From an uncultured Lachnospiraceae bacterium (lineage in GTDB: Bacteria > Bacillota > Clostridia > Lachnospirales > Lachnospiraceae), in contig CATXUX010000016.1 in assembly GCA_958402795.1 (NCBI GenBank), positions 9,823 through 73,822 on the forward strand: a DNA stretch of 64,000 nucleotides, in the 5' to 3' direction. A program made the position numbers and the translations under genes. Below the pieces are notes generated by a model. That model was not told the DNA's origin. It did not search any database and was given only the letters and a program-made list of their open reading frames with translations. Numbering within the stretch: position 1 is the first letter of the stretch; every line of letters starts with the position of its first letter. Positions 45,875 through 53,947 of this stretch are shown piece by piece.

Positions 45875-46617
45875 TCTCTTACCCCCAGTCTGTTAATCTG
45901 TGTCGCCACATACCCGGCTCCATACCCATTGTCAATATTGACGACCGAAATCCCATTTGCGCATGAATTGATCATCGTAAGGAGCGCGGATAAGCCGCCG
46001 AAATTTGCCCCGTAGCCAACCGACGTCGGGACAGCGATCACCGGCTTATCAACCAGTCCCGCAACCACACTCGCAAGCGCTCCTTCCATGCCTGCAACCG
46101 CCACGACACAGTTGGCAGACTGAATCAGGTCGATTTTAGAAAACAACCGGTGTACGCCGCTGACACCGACATCAAAAATACGCTCCACCCGGCTTCCAAA
46201 ATATTCCGCTGTCTGCGCCGCCTCTTCTGCAACCGGAATATCCGCCGTCCCGGCCGTACACACTGCGATCTTTCCCACAAGCGTCTTTCCGGCCTTCTCG
46301 CATTTCAGGATACGGGAAACTGGATCATACTGAATCTCCGGGATCTGCTCCCGCACGATCTCATACTGACGTTCGGACGCCCGCGTCCCCATAACCTCCC
46401 CGCATGTTTCATACAGTTTTATAAAAATCTGAAGCAAATGTTCATCTGCTTTTCCTTCACAAAAAACAACCTCCGGAAATCCGGACCGGACCTCCCGGTG
46501 CATATCCAATTTTGCATATCCCATCTCTTCATATGGTTCTTTCCTGAAAAAGCGTTCCGCCTCTTCGATCGAAATTTCGCCCTTTTTTACCCGTTCCAGC
46601 ATTTCTCTTGTTTCCAT
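45871..46617 (-). CDS. larB: LarB, pyridinium-3,5-biscarboxylate synthesis
   Basis: 248 residues with an AIR-carboxylase (PurE)-like C-terminal domain (GKIAVCTAGTADIPVAEEAA; VAGMEGALASVVAGL; PVIAVPTSVGYGANFGGLSA). LarB carboxylates and hydrolyses nicotinic acid adenine dinucleotide, the first step of the nickel-pincer cofactor pathway. It is the first gene of a two-gene operon, overlapping larCE by ATGA. A Cys near the NAD site (MINSCANG) is present. It is divergent from an SDR gene. Confidence 0.92.
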   Translation of the reverse strand: METREMLERVKKGEISIEEAERFFRKEPYEEMGYAKLDMHREVRSGFPEVVFCEGKADEHLLQIFIKLYETCGEVMGTRASERQYEIVREQIPEIQYDPVSRILKCEKAGKTLVGKIAVCTAGTADIPVAEEAAQTAEYFGSRVERIFDVGVSGVHRLFSKIDLIQSANCVVAVAGMEGALASVVAGLVDKPVIAVPTSVGYGANFGGLSALLTMINSCANGISVVNIDNGYGAGYVATQINRLGVRE

Positions 46618-46772
46618 GTAAAAACCTCCGCAGTTAAAATTCCTTTTCCGCTGCCACGCCGATCCATCATAGATTCATATGCGCAGCGGCCTGCACTCTT
46701 ACCATAGATATCTTACCATTTGTGTCAAAAGAATACCAGAGGGAAAATACTTGCTCAAAAAGAAAAATAGAT

Positions 46773-46801
46773 TTGACTGTCTCTGGTTCCAATGATATGA
46801 T
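46773..46801 (+). promoter_or_regulatory. Promoter of the SDR gene
   Basis: TTGACT (46773-46778), 17 bp, TATGAT (46796-46801); start about 21 bp before the AGGAGGG site. Confidence 0.75.
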
Positions 46802-46828
46802 AAAGAAAAAAACAGGAGGGCAATTTCT

Positions 46829-47590
46829 ATGAGATTCGAGGGCAAAAGCATTGTTGTTACCGGAGCAAGCTCCGGCATGGGACGCCAGATCGCACTTGAT
46901 TTTGCAAAAGAGGGAGGAACCGTAATCGCAGTCGCACGGCGGAAGGAACGTCTGGATGAACTTGCTGCAAAGGCAGAAGGACTCCCGGGCAGGATTCTTC
47001 CTTATCCGGGTGATGTGACCTCTCAGGAGATCAACGAAGGGATGATCGATTATGCGGTCAAAGAGTGCGGGAAGCTGGATATTCTTGTAAACAATGCCGG
47101 TGTAATGGACGAGTTCACCCCGATCGGCGAGATGAGCAACGAACTGTGGCAGAAAGTCATGTCCGTTAATCTGGAAGGACCAATGTATGCCATGCGAAAA
47201 GCCGTTCAGGTCATGTGTGCGCAGGAAACAGGCGGCAGTATCGTGAACGTTGCTTCCATCGGCGGCGTGCGCGGCGCACGCGCAGGCGCAGCTTATACCG
47301 CTTCCAAGCATGCACTTGTCGGAATGACCAAAAACACCGCATTCATCTACACCACGCAGAATATCCGCTGCAACGTGATCTGCCCCGGCGGAGTTGACAC
47401 GGAAGTCATGAACGGACAGGACAATCTCAGCCAGCTTGGCATGTCGCGGATCATGGCCGGACTGGATACCTCCCTTCCGTCAGGAAAGGTAGAAGATATC
47501 TCTACCGCAGTTCTCTATGTTGCAAGCGATGATGCTAAATTCATGAACGGCGCTGAGATTATCATTGACGGCGGCGTAAGCTGCAACTAA
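46829..47590 (+). CDS. Short-chain dehydrogenase/reductase
   Basis: 253 residues of the classical SDR type. Cofactor motif TGASSGMG (about 11-18), NNAG (about 89), catalytic Ser in NVASIGG and Tyr-Lys in YTASK (about 155-159), end IIIDGGVSCN. ARRKER after the second strand suggests NADP use. Relatives are annotated as 3-oxoacyl-ACP reductases or steroid/sugar dehydrogenases; sequence alone does not select one. It is monocistronic with its own promoter and terminator, away from any fab cluster, which argues against FabG. Confidence 0.88.
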   Translation: MRFEGKSIVVTGASSGMGRQIALDFAKEGGTVIAVARRKERLDELAAKAEGLPGRILPYPGDVTSQEINEGMIDYAVKECGKLDILVNNAGVMDEFTPIGEMSNELWQKVMSVNLEGPMYAMRKAVQVMCAQETGGSIVNVASIGGVRGARAGAAYTASKHALVGMTKNTAFIYTTQNIRCNVICPGGVDTEVMNGQDNLSQLGMSRIMAGLDTSLPSGKVEDISTAVLYVASDDAKFMNGAEIIIDGGVSCN

Positions 47591-47597
47591 TCATTTA

Positions 47598-47639
47598 CAC
47601 CGGACCGGGGACGGCATTGCCACTGTCTCCGGTCCGGTG
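47598..47639. terminator. Strong stem between convergent SDR and M23 genes
   Basis: CACCGGACCGG (47598-47608) and its exact complement (47629-47639). The T-rich stretch CATACATTTTATG after it is weak; it probably serves both strands. Confidence 0.7.
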
Positions 47640-47660
47640 CATACATTTTATGATTTTCCA

Positions 47661-48812
47661 TTACTTCTGCATAGAAGAGTCTTCTTCCTCTTGTTTCTCC
47701 CGGTATTCCTCCGCCGCAGGATCTATCATCTGATATTTCCGCGTCCATTCTTTTGTCTCGTCATTGCGTACCGTCTCCGACTGGTTTTTGCCCAAAAACT
47801 GTGTGAGCTGGTACAGATCGATCCAGATTACGTTATTTCCCTCGCGCTGGGATTCATCGAAGATCAACTGCAGGCCGAAATGGAGATGATAAACGTCGAT
47901 ATTATTTACGTTTTCCGTGGCGCTGTAGCCGGTCCGTCCCAGATAACCGATCACATCCCCCGCCGTCACCACATCCCCGACTTCCAGTCCTTCCGCATAA
48001 GGCCGGTTCTGACGCAGATGTGCATAGTAATAATATCGTTTCCCGTCAAAACTGTTGATCCCGATCCTCCACCCGCCGTACTGGTTCCATCCCATCGCGT
48101 ATACATATCCGGATTCCACGGCGATAACCGGTGTCCCGACCTGCCCCATCAGGTCATGTCCGAGATGATTTCTCTGATAGCCGTAGCTGCGTGACGCCCC
48201 GAAATCGTCATAATGAGAATAAGGGAATCCTTTTGCGATCGGACTGAATGCTTTGAGTCCATACATCTTCCGGTATTCTCCGTCCTCCGTTCCGATCTCA
48301 TATTCCCCTGTCATCCCGCCCAGCACCGCAGAGTAGGCTTCCTGATAATACGCATAATATTCCAGTCCGTCTGTCACATGTTCCATCCCGTTCTCCAATA
48401 TTTTTTCCGCCGCCTCATCCATATCAGAATCCCGGTACCTGCTGAAATCTCCCCCGTACCGTGCCGCCAGATAAGCAAGAAGCTCCACCCAGTCCAGGTG
48501 TGTTTCTGTTCCATATGTATCCACATCATACTGATATGCCCGTTGAAGAGCGGCGCAGGTCACATCAAAATCCACCCATTTGATGTAATCCTCCTTTTCT
48601 CCGGTCTCTTCTTCCGGCAATCTGCCTTCCGCTTCCGCGCTATCCTTTTCCGCTTCTTTCAATTCTGCGATGATCTTCGCCGTCTCCGCGCTTTGTATAT
48701 GGAATTGATCAGTTTGCCGCAGGTCATAAAATATCCAAACAACCAGCGCCAGTCCTGCCGACACAAGTCCGATTTTGATTCCCCGCCATATCCATTTCCG
48801 CCTTTTCATCAA
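47661..48812 (-). CDS. Membrane-anchored M23 (LytM) peptidase
   Basis: 383 residues. An N-terminal membrane anchor (about 9-28, IWRGIKIGLVSAGLALVVWI), a helical outer part, then the LytM domain: HLGHDLMGQVGTPVIAVESG (first zinc ligands His and Asp about 217-221) and YHLHFGLQ (HxH about 312). The second ligand set is complete, so it should cut peptidoglycan cross-bridges. Some relatives act in sporulation or daughter-cell separation. The C-terminus is charged and lacks a domain. It is a separate gene 92 nt before the YitT gene end. Confidence 0.85.
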   Translation of the reverse strand: MMKRRKWIWRGIKIGLVSAGLALVVWIFYDLRQTDQFHIQSAETAKIIAELKEAEKDSAEAEGRLPEEETGEKEDYIKWVDFDVTCAALQRAYQYDVDTYGTETHLDWVELLAYLAARYGGDFSRYRDSDMDEAAEKILENGMEHVTDGLEYYAYYQEAYSAVLGGMTGEYEIGTEDGEYRKMYGLKAFSPIAKGFPYSHYDDFGASRSYGYQRNHLGHDLMGQVGTPVIAVESGYVYAMGWNQYGGWRIGINSFDGKRYYYYAHLRQNRPYAEGLEVGDVVTAGDVIGYLGRTGYSATENVNNIDVYHLHFGLQLIFDESQREGNNVIWIDLYQLTQFLGKNQSETVRNDETKEWTRKYQMIDPAAEEYREKQEEEDSSMQK

Positions 48813-48904
48813 AGACTCCTGTTTCTTCTCTTCTGAAACAATCTATGACGGCATGGAAATCATTATTCACAGCTTTCCTGTCCCGTTCTGCAGGAATACG
48901 CTGT

Positions 48905-49768
48905 CTATTCTTCCTGAAACCCTTCCCCATGTACCTCGTTTGACTCCATAATGATCGTAAAGGCTTTCGGATCCGCTTCATGTGCCTTTTTCCGTATGGT
49001 ATACATCTGTTTGTTGCTGCTCGCGCACATCACCACGTCTTTTTCGATTCCTGTGTAGCTCCCGCGTCCCTTGAGAATCGTCGAACCACGTCCGACATAT
49101 TCATCAATCCGGTCGGCGACTTCCTGTCCGTGATCGGTCACGATCAGCGCCATCATACCGGAGCGGATGCCGTACATAACCTTATCCATCACAGCGCTCA
49201 TCAGATAGGTGACGATCAGTCCATAGATCGTACCGTCCACATCTCCAAAGAGGATCCCGCCGATCACCACAATAATACAGTCTTCGACAAATATAATCTT
49301 CCCGAACGAAAGATGCGGATGATCCTTCCGGATGGCCATAGTGATAAAATCGGTGCCTCCGGTCGAAGAATTATTCATAAAGATCAGCGCATATCCCAGA
49401 CCTGTCAGAACACCTGTACAAAGAGCCGCCAGAAGCGGATCTCCGGAGTAAGCCGGTAAAAGCGGCGCGGCATAGTCGATCATCACAGACGTAAGGATCA
49501 CTGTCCTGACCGAACGCAGAAAGAACTCTCTGCCCAGCTTACGAAAGCACAGCAGGGCGATCGGGATGTTCAAAAGTATCGTGCTGAGACCGATCGGAAT
49601 ATGGAACAACTGATATAAGATCATCGCAATACCGGAAACTCCGGCCAGCGGGAATTCTGCTTTCGCGGCAAAGTTATAAATTCCAAGGCCAATCAGCATT
49701 CCGCTTGCAATATCAATAAACAGATCATACGCCAGTTTTCTCCAATTCCATTTTTTTATCATATTCAC
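48905..49768 (-). CDS. YitT-family membrane protein with DUF2179
   Basis: 287 residues: five membrane helices (YitT/DUF161, with FAAKAEFPLAGVSGIAMILY and MNNSSTGGTDFITMAI) and a cytoplasmic C-terminal DUF2179 domain (RGSTILKGRGSYTGIEKDVV; DPKAFTIIMESNEVHGEGF). The family is common in Firmicutes in several copies. Its transport role, if any, is not established. It looks monocistronic. Confidence 0.88.
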   Translation of the reverse strand: MNMIKKWNWRKLAYDLFIDIASGMLIGLGIYNFAAKAEFPLAGVSGIAMILYQLFHIPIGLSTILLNIPIALLCFRKLGREFFLRSVRTVILTSVMIDYAAPLLPAYSGDPLLAALCTGVLTGLGYALIFMNNSSTGGTDFITMAIRKDHPHLSFGKIIFVEDCIIVVIGGILFGDVDGTIYGLIVTYLMSAVMDKVMYGIRSGMMALIVTDHGQEVADRIDEYVGRGSTILKGRGSYTGIEKDVVMCASSNKQMYTIRKKAHEADPKAFTIIMESNEVHGEGFQEE

Positions 49769-49869
49769 TCATCCTCCATAGAAAAGAGCACCTACAAATC
49801 ATATTGTTAAATATAATCCGCAAATGCTCTTGGTTTATTCCTGTTTTTATTTGAAATGTCCGGTCGTTT

Positions 49870-50292
49870 TTATAAAAGTTCGCTGTTCTTCCGCATGTTT
49901 TTGTATTCTGCTACGGAACGGTCGAAACCTTTGATGTGTCTGTACAGCCATTCGATCACATTCTCGTTCACCTGCTTTACGAACGCATCACTCGGTCCTT
50001 CTTCTTCCTCAAGCATCTCATGCAGCTCTTCTACTACTTTTCTGAGCTTCTCATGCTCTGCCTTGTGCGCCTCAATTCCGGGATACTGGATCTCCTCCTG
50101 CAGCTTTTCCTCCGCTCCAAAATGGAAATCTGTATAATCCGCAAGATAATCCAGTGTTTTGATCGCGGCCATTTTATCGTTTCCATTCTCACAGCTGTCC
50201 AGCAGATTATTGATCTTCGCGATCAGTTCCTTGTGCTGCCCGTCAATGAGTTCATTTCCTGTTACCAGTGTGTCGTCAAATTCTGCTCTCAT
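49870..50292 (-). CDS. Bacteriohemerythrin
   Basis: 140 residues, a single hemerythrin domain. Iron ligands appear as His in IDGQHKELI (about 20), His and Glu in DFHFGAEEKL, His pair in AHKAEHEKL and His-Asp in HIKGFD. It binds O2 at a di-iron site; in anaerobes it may store, sense or scavenge oxygen. ATG follows AAGGAG. It lies 27 nt after the NudC-like gene on the same strand and may be co-transcribed. Confidence 0.9.
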   Translation of the reverse strand: MRAEFDDTLVTGNELIDGQHKELIAKINNLLDSCENGNDKMAAIKTLDYLADYTDFHFGAEEKLQEEIQYPGIEAHKAEHEKLRKVVEELHEMLEEEEGPSDAFVKQVNENVIEWLYRHIKGFDRSVAEYKNMRKNSELL

Positions 50293-50319
50293 ACTCTTAT
50301 CTCCTTTTTATCGTTTTCT

Positions 50320-51159
50320 TTACTGCATTTCACCATTTTTGAATTTCATGATCATCTCATTTGTCAGGCTTTCACCGGACGAGACTTCCGGTATATCCTC
50401 TCTCTCAAACCATTCTGCCAGCGCCAGTTCCTCCCGGTCAAGCGTGATCGAACCATCCCCATCCAGATCACACCAAAATCCCATCAGAAGCGTATCAGAA
50501 AACGACCACGGCTGGCTTTTGTAGTAACGGATATTTTTGACCTTCAGTCCGACTTCTTCCATCACTTCCCGGCGAACGGTGTCTTCTACCGTCTCTCCGA
50601 TCTCCGTATACCCGGCAAGCAGGGCATACTTTTTATAAGTGCGCCCGGCATATTTGGAAAGAAGAATCCGGTTACCGTCCGTCACGGCAATGATCGTTGC
50701 CGGACAAATCTTCGGGTACTCCATCGCGCCGCACTTACTGCAGTAAAGCATCCGTTCTTTCTCATCCTTCTGCATCAGACTGCCGCAGGCGCCGCAGTAT
50801 TTATGTCCGCTGTACCATTTGTAAAGCTGGTATCCTGTAATCCCGGCAAATGCAAGATATCCCGGCTGTATCGTCCGGAACACCTCCGTATTCTCCATTG
50901 TAAAGGGAGATAACGGCTCCCGGCTGATCTCCGTCACCAGATAAAATTCCTGTTCATCAATGGAAAACAGATATGTAGCGTCCTCATAGATGTCTTCATT
51001 CAGCCGTTCCAGATCCGCAAATACGGGAAATTCCGCCGCATGTTCTGTCCGCCTCATCAGACAGGTATTCTTCTCATAATAAAGCGCGGTACTCTCCCGC
51101 GCAGGACGGCGGGGACGATACGAATTGTCATAATGGTGCGGTGCAATATCCTGTATCAT
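50320..51159 (-). CDS. nudC: NAD(P)H pyrophosphatase / deNADding enzyme NudC-like
   Basis: 279 residues. Zinc-binding CGACG...CSKCG (about 125-145), Nudix box GETVEDTVRREVMEEVGL (about 192-209) and the NudC marker SQPWSFSDTLLMGF. NudC hydrolyses NAD(H) and removes NAD caps from RNA. MIQDIAP at 51159 is preferred to an upstream GTG/ATG because a promoter (51193-51221) lies within the longer form. The hemerythrin gene follows. Confidence 0.9.
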   Translation of the reverse strand: MIQDIAPHHYDNSYRPRRPARESTALYYEKNTCLMRRTEHAAEFPVFADLERLNEDIYEDATYLFSIDEQEFYLVTEISREPLSPFTMENTEVFRTIQPGYLAFAGITGYQLYKWYSGHKYCGACGSLMQKDEKERMLYCSKCGAMEYPKICPATIIAVTDGNRILLSKYAGRTYKKYALLAGYTEIGETVEDTVRREVMEEVGLKVKNIRYYKSQPWSFSDTLLMGFWCDLDGDGSITLDREELALAEWFEREDIPEVSSGESLTNEMIMKFKNGEMQ

Positions 51160-51192
51160 ATTCACTGTCCTTCTTTCTCTTTCACCTCTCAA

Positions 51193-51221
51193 AGTATAAA
51201 CCATTTTCCATGAAATCTCAA
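51193..51221 (-). promoter_or_regulatory. Promoter of nudC
   Basis: Minus strand TTGAGA (51216-51221), 17 bp, TATACT (51193-51198). Confidence 0.7.
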
Positions 51222-51228
51222 GCATTAC

Positions 51229-51257
51229 TTGCCATTTCGGGGAGTTTTCTTTATAAT
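51229..51257 (+). promoter_or_regulatory. Promoter of the D-2-hydroxyacid dehydrogenase gene
   Basis: TTGCCA (51229-51234), 17 bp, TATAAT (51252-51257), adjoining the divergent nudC promoter. Confidence 0.75.
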
Positions 51258-51303
51258 GGACATGGACTGAGACCAAAAAGAATCATATAAAGGAGAGAGT
51301 ACT

Positions 51304-52245
51304 ATGAAACTTGTATTTCTTGATAAGAAAACTGTCGGAGACGACATCAGCTTTGACCGGTTCTATCACCTGGGTGACGTGACCGAATACGATTTTTCCA
51401 CGCCGGATGAAGTGCCGGAGCGTGTAAAAGATGCTGATGTTCTGATCGTAAATAAAATTCCTGTAAATGAACAGACCATCGGCACTGCAGAAAATCTGAA
51501 GCTTGTCTGTGTCACTGCAACCGGAACGAATAATCTGGATAAGGAGTATCTCGAACGGCGAAACATTGCATGGCGGAACGTTGCCGGATATTCTACCGAA
51601 TCCGTCGCGCAGCATACATTTTCCATGCTCTTCTATCTGCTGGAACATCTGCGCTATTACGATGATTATGTAAAAGAAGGACATTATGTAAACGACGTCA
51701 TGTTTACCCATTTTGAACGGCGTTTCTCCCAGATCAGCAACATGACATGGGGAATCATCGGACTGGGGGCGATCGGACGGCGCGTTGCCGATATTGCGAA
51801 AATGTTCGGTGCAAATGTCATCTACTACTCTGCTTCCGGCTCCGCCCCGCAGGAAGGATACACACAGGTAGATTTTGACACGCTTCTCCAGACTTCGGAT
51901 ATCGTATCCGTCCATGCGCCGCTCAATGAATATACGGAACATCTGATGAACGCAAAAGCATTCGGAAAGATGCAGCCGCATGCAATCTTCCTGAATCTCG
52001 GACGCGGCCCGATCATTGTGGAGCAGGATCTTGCGGACGCACTGTTAAACGGCACGATCGCCGCCGCAGGACTGGATGTTCTCGACACAGAACCAATGCT
52101 GCCGGATAATCCGCTCCGTGCCTTAAAAGACAGCGACCGGCTGCTGATCACACCGCACATCGCATGGGCAAGCGTAGAAGCACGTATCCGGCTTATGGAT
52201 ATCATCGCAGATCAGATTGAAGAATTCTTCTCTGAAAATCACTAA
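51304..52245 (+). CDS. D-2-hydroxyacid dehydrogenase (glycerate dehydrogenase-like)
   Basis: 313 residues. NAD-binding motif GLGAIGRRVADIAKMFG (about 145-161); catalytic Arg in NLGRGPIIVE, Glu in LDVLDTEPM and His in LITPHIAWAS. The protein belongs to the glycerate/hydroxypyruvate reductase branch by length and lack of ACT domain, but related enzymes act on lactate or other keto acids. It has its own promoter and a strong terminator. AAAGGAGAG precedes ATG 51304. Confidence 0.88.
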   Translation: MKLVFLDKKTVGDDISFDRFYHLGDVTEYDFSTPDEVPERVKDADVLIVNKIPVNEQTIGTAENLKLVCVTATGTNNLDKEYLERRNIAWRNVAGYSTESVAQHTFSMLFYLLEHLRYYDDYVKEGHYVNDVMFTHFERRFSQISNMTWGIIGLGAIGRRVADIAKMFGANVIYYSASGSAPQEGYTQVDFDTLLQTSDIVSVHAPLNEYTEHLMNAKAFGKMQPHAIFLNLGRGPIIVEQDLADALLNGTIAAAGLDVLDTEPMLPDNPLRALKDSDRLLITPHIAWASVEARIRLMDIIADQIEEFFSENH

Positions 52246-52250
52246 ATACA

Positions 52251-52302
52251 AGAAAGGCAGCGATTTCCCCTTACGGCGGCGCTGCCTTTCTACGCGTTTT
52301 TC
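52251..52302 (+). terminator. Intrinsic terminator of the dehydrogenase gene
   Basis: AGAAAGGCAGCG (52251-52262) and exact complement (52280-52291), then ACGCGTTTTT. Confidence 0.88.
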
Positions 52303-52322
52303 TTTCCCCGTATCTCTCTCAA

Positions 52323-52439
52323 TTATCTCCGCCTGCAGTATTCTGCCAGAAATCTTTCCTGCTCCTGATCGCTCTTTGCTTTTTCCCATGGAACAGGCGT
52401 TACGATCCGGCACATCAAAATCAGCAGAATCAAAAACAT
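52323..52439 (-). CDS. Possible 38-residue small membrane-associated protein
   Basis: ATG 52439 lies 8 nt after AAGGGGAG, with a promoter TTGGCA (52499-52504), 18 bp, TATAGA (52475-52480) on the minus strand. The product starts with hydrophobic MFLILLILMCRIV and continues EKAKSDQEQERFLAEYCRRR. No family is recognised. Having both promoter and ribosome binding site makes it more likely than chance. Confidence 0.5.
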   Translation of the reverse strand: MFLILLILMCRIVTPVPWEKAKSDQEQERFLAEYCRRR

Positions 52440-52512
52440 GGAAAACTCCCCTTTCTTGTATCGGATTTTATACTTCTATAGTATCCCCCTTTTTCTCCTG
52501 CCAATACAAAAA

Positions 52513-52533
52513 GTCCGGGAAAAATTCCCGGAC
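52513..52533 (-). terminator. Terminator after the LspA-like gene
   Basis: GTCCGGGAA (52513-52521) and TTCCCGGAC (52525-52533), loop AAA; on the minus strand it is followed by TTTTTGT. Confidence 0.85.
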
Positions 52534-52558
52534 CCTTCTTTTTGAATTCTGTTCGCTA

Positions 52559-53041
52559 TTACTTCTCCTTTTTTCCTCGTGAAAACAAGGAGGCGATTAT
52601 CACAAATATGCCGCCCGCTGCCAAAAGCAGGTCTGCAAGATTGAACGTCAGTTTCCGCACTTTTTCATTTTCTGACGGGACAGCCATATAATCTACCACA
52701 TAGCCGCGAAGCCAGCGGTCAAATGTATTGCTCCACGCGCCTGCCGTCATCAGGGAGAGACCGATTTTTTTCAGCGGGCACGCTTTCTTCCGGAGCAGCG
52801 TGAGCAGTTGTACGATCGTCAGGATCACCGTGGAATATGCCGAAACATACTTTACTGTATCCGGATCATCATCCAGAATATTCATACAAAATCCCCGGTT
52901 ATACACTTTACGTACGATGAGTTTACCGCCGAATGCGGTGCGCTCTTCTTTTCTTGTCATTGCCTGCTCGATCCCGTATTTTAAAATGATATCCGCCATC
53001 GCAAGTACAGCCGTAATACAGATCAACACTAAGATTCCCAT
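52559..53041 (-). CDS. Signal peptidase II-like protein
   Basis: 160 residues with four hydrophobic segments. The two motifs holding the LspA catalytic aspartates are visible as GYVVDYM (about 113-119) and FNLADLLLA (about 132-140), with SNTFDRWLRG before the first. The N-terminal part is divergent (ADIILKYGIEQ) and the usual first-motif residues are only partly kept. It may be a second, diverged lipoprotein signal peptidase. It lies 9 nt downstream of the zinc-ribbon gene, so it is probably co-transcribed. Confidence 0.75.
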   Translation of the reverse strand: MGILVLICITAVLAMADIILKYGIEQAMTRKEERTAFGGKLIVRKVYNRGFCMNILDDDPDTVKYVSAYSTVILTIVQLLTLLRKKACPLKKIGLSLMTAGAWSNTFDRWLRGYVVDYMAVPSENEKVRKLTFNLADLLLAAGGIFVIIASLFSRGKKEK

Positions 53042-53050
53042 CGCAACCCT

Positions 53051-53806
53051 CTATTCTTCTGCATCTTTCACTGCGTCTTTGACATCCTCTTTTACCTCTT
53101 CCACAGTCTCATCCGCAGTCTCTTTCACCTTTTCAGCCGCTTCACTGACTGTCTCTTTCACATTATTCATCGCTTCGCCGGCTTCTTCGCGCACATCTTC
53201 AATGATCACCTCGGCAGCATCCACTACGCCCTCTGTTTTGTCCTTTGCCGCTTCCGCCGCTTTGGATACCTTCTCTGAAACGATGTCCACCGCGTCAGAT
53301 ACCTTCCCGGCTGCTTTTCCTGCCGCCTCTTTCGCCATCCCGACAACCTTCTCGGCTGTATCCGAAACCATGTCCTTTACTTCGCCGGTATAATCCGTAT
53401 AATCCATCGTCTCGTCCGCGAAATCATCCTCGGTCGGTTCTGTCTCCGGGACCTTCGCTCCGCAGTACGGACAGTATGTCATTCCCTTTGCCACGGTCTT
53501 TCCGCAGGACTCACAGTGGGAATCGCCTTTCATTCCCATCACTTTCTGCTTATACTCCGCAATATCCGCCTCACGGCCGCTCACAGCCTCACAGATGGCC
53601 GCCGAATCCTCATCCGGCATCTCTCCTGCCTTGAACTGCTCGTATACTTTGCGTCCGAGCCTGGCCAGATCGTTCTGATTCTCCTTTTCCAGTCCGCGGA
53701 TCTGATTTTTCAGCTTCTGGATCTCTACCGCCTCTTCTGTCTTGCTGCTGAGAGTTTCTACCGTCTCATTGATTCGCTTTCCAAGATCTTCAAAAGAAAA
53801 TTTCAT
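53051..53806 (-). CDS. Coiled-coil, zinc-ribbon and LEA-like repeat protein
   Basis: 251 residues in three parts: an N-terminal coiled coil (1-95, LKNQIRGLEKENQNDLARLG), a double-CxxC zinc ribbon (CESCGKTV...YCPYCGAKV, about 98-120), and a long C-terminal run of charged 11-residue-like amphipathic helices (VSEKVSKAAEAAKDKTEG; VKETADETVEEVKEDVKDA). The last part looks like LEA or apolipoprotein-type helices. There is no signal peptide. ATG 53806 is used rather than TTG 53812. Function unknown; such proteins are sometimes placed under stress or envelope annotations. Confidence 0.75.
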   Translation of the reverse strand: MKFSFEDLGKRINETVETLSSKTEEAVEIQKLKNQIRGLEKENQNDLARLGRKVYEQFKAGEMPDEDSAAICEAVSGREADIAEYKQKVMGMKGDSHCESCGKTVAKGMTYCPYCGAKVPETEPTEDDFADETMDYTDYTGEVKDMVSDTAEKVVGMAKEAAGKAAGKVSDAVDIVSEKVSKAAEAAKDKTEGVVDAAEVIIEDVREEAGEAMNNVKETVSEAAEKVKETADETVEEVKEDVKDAVKDAEE

Positions 53807-53947
53807 AGTCAAATGTCTCCCTTCGTTTTATTGTCTCTTTGTTAGTAATCCCTTCGACTTATGAATCATATACATTGATTATACCATAAAACATTTTGCA
53901 GAAAAGAAATTTTTTATAAAAATTACATCATGAAAGGAAACTGACCC

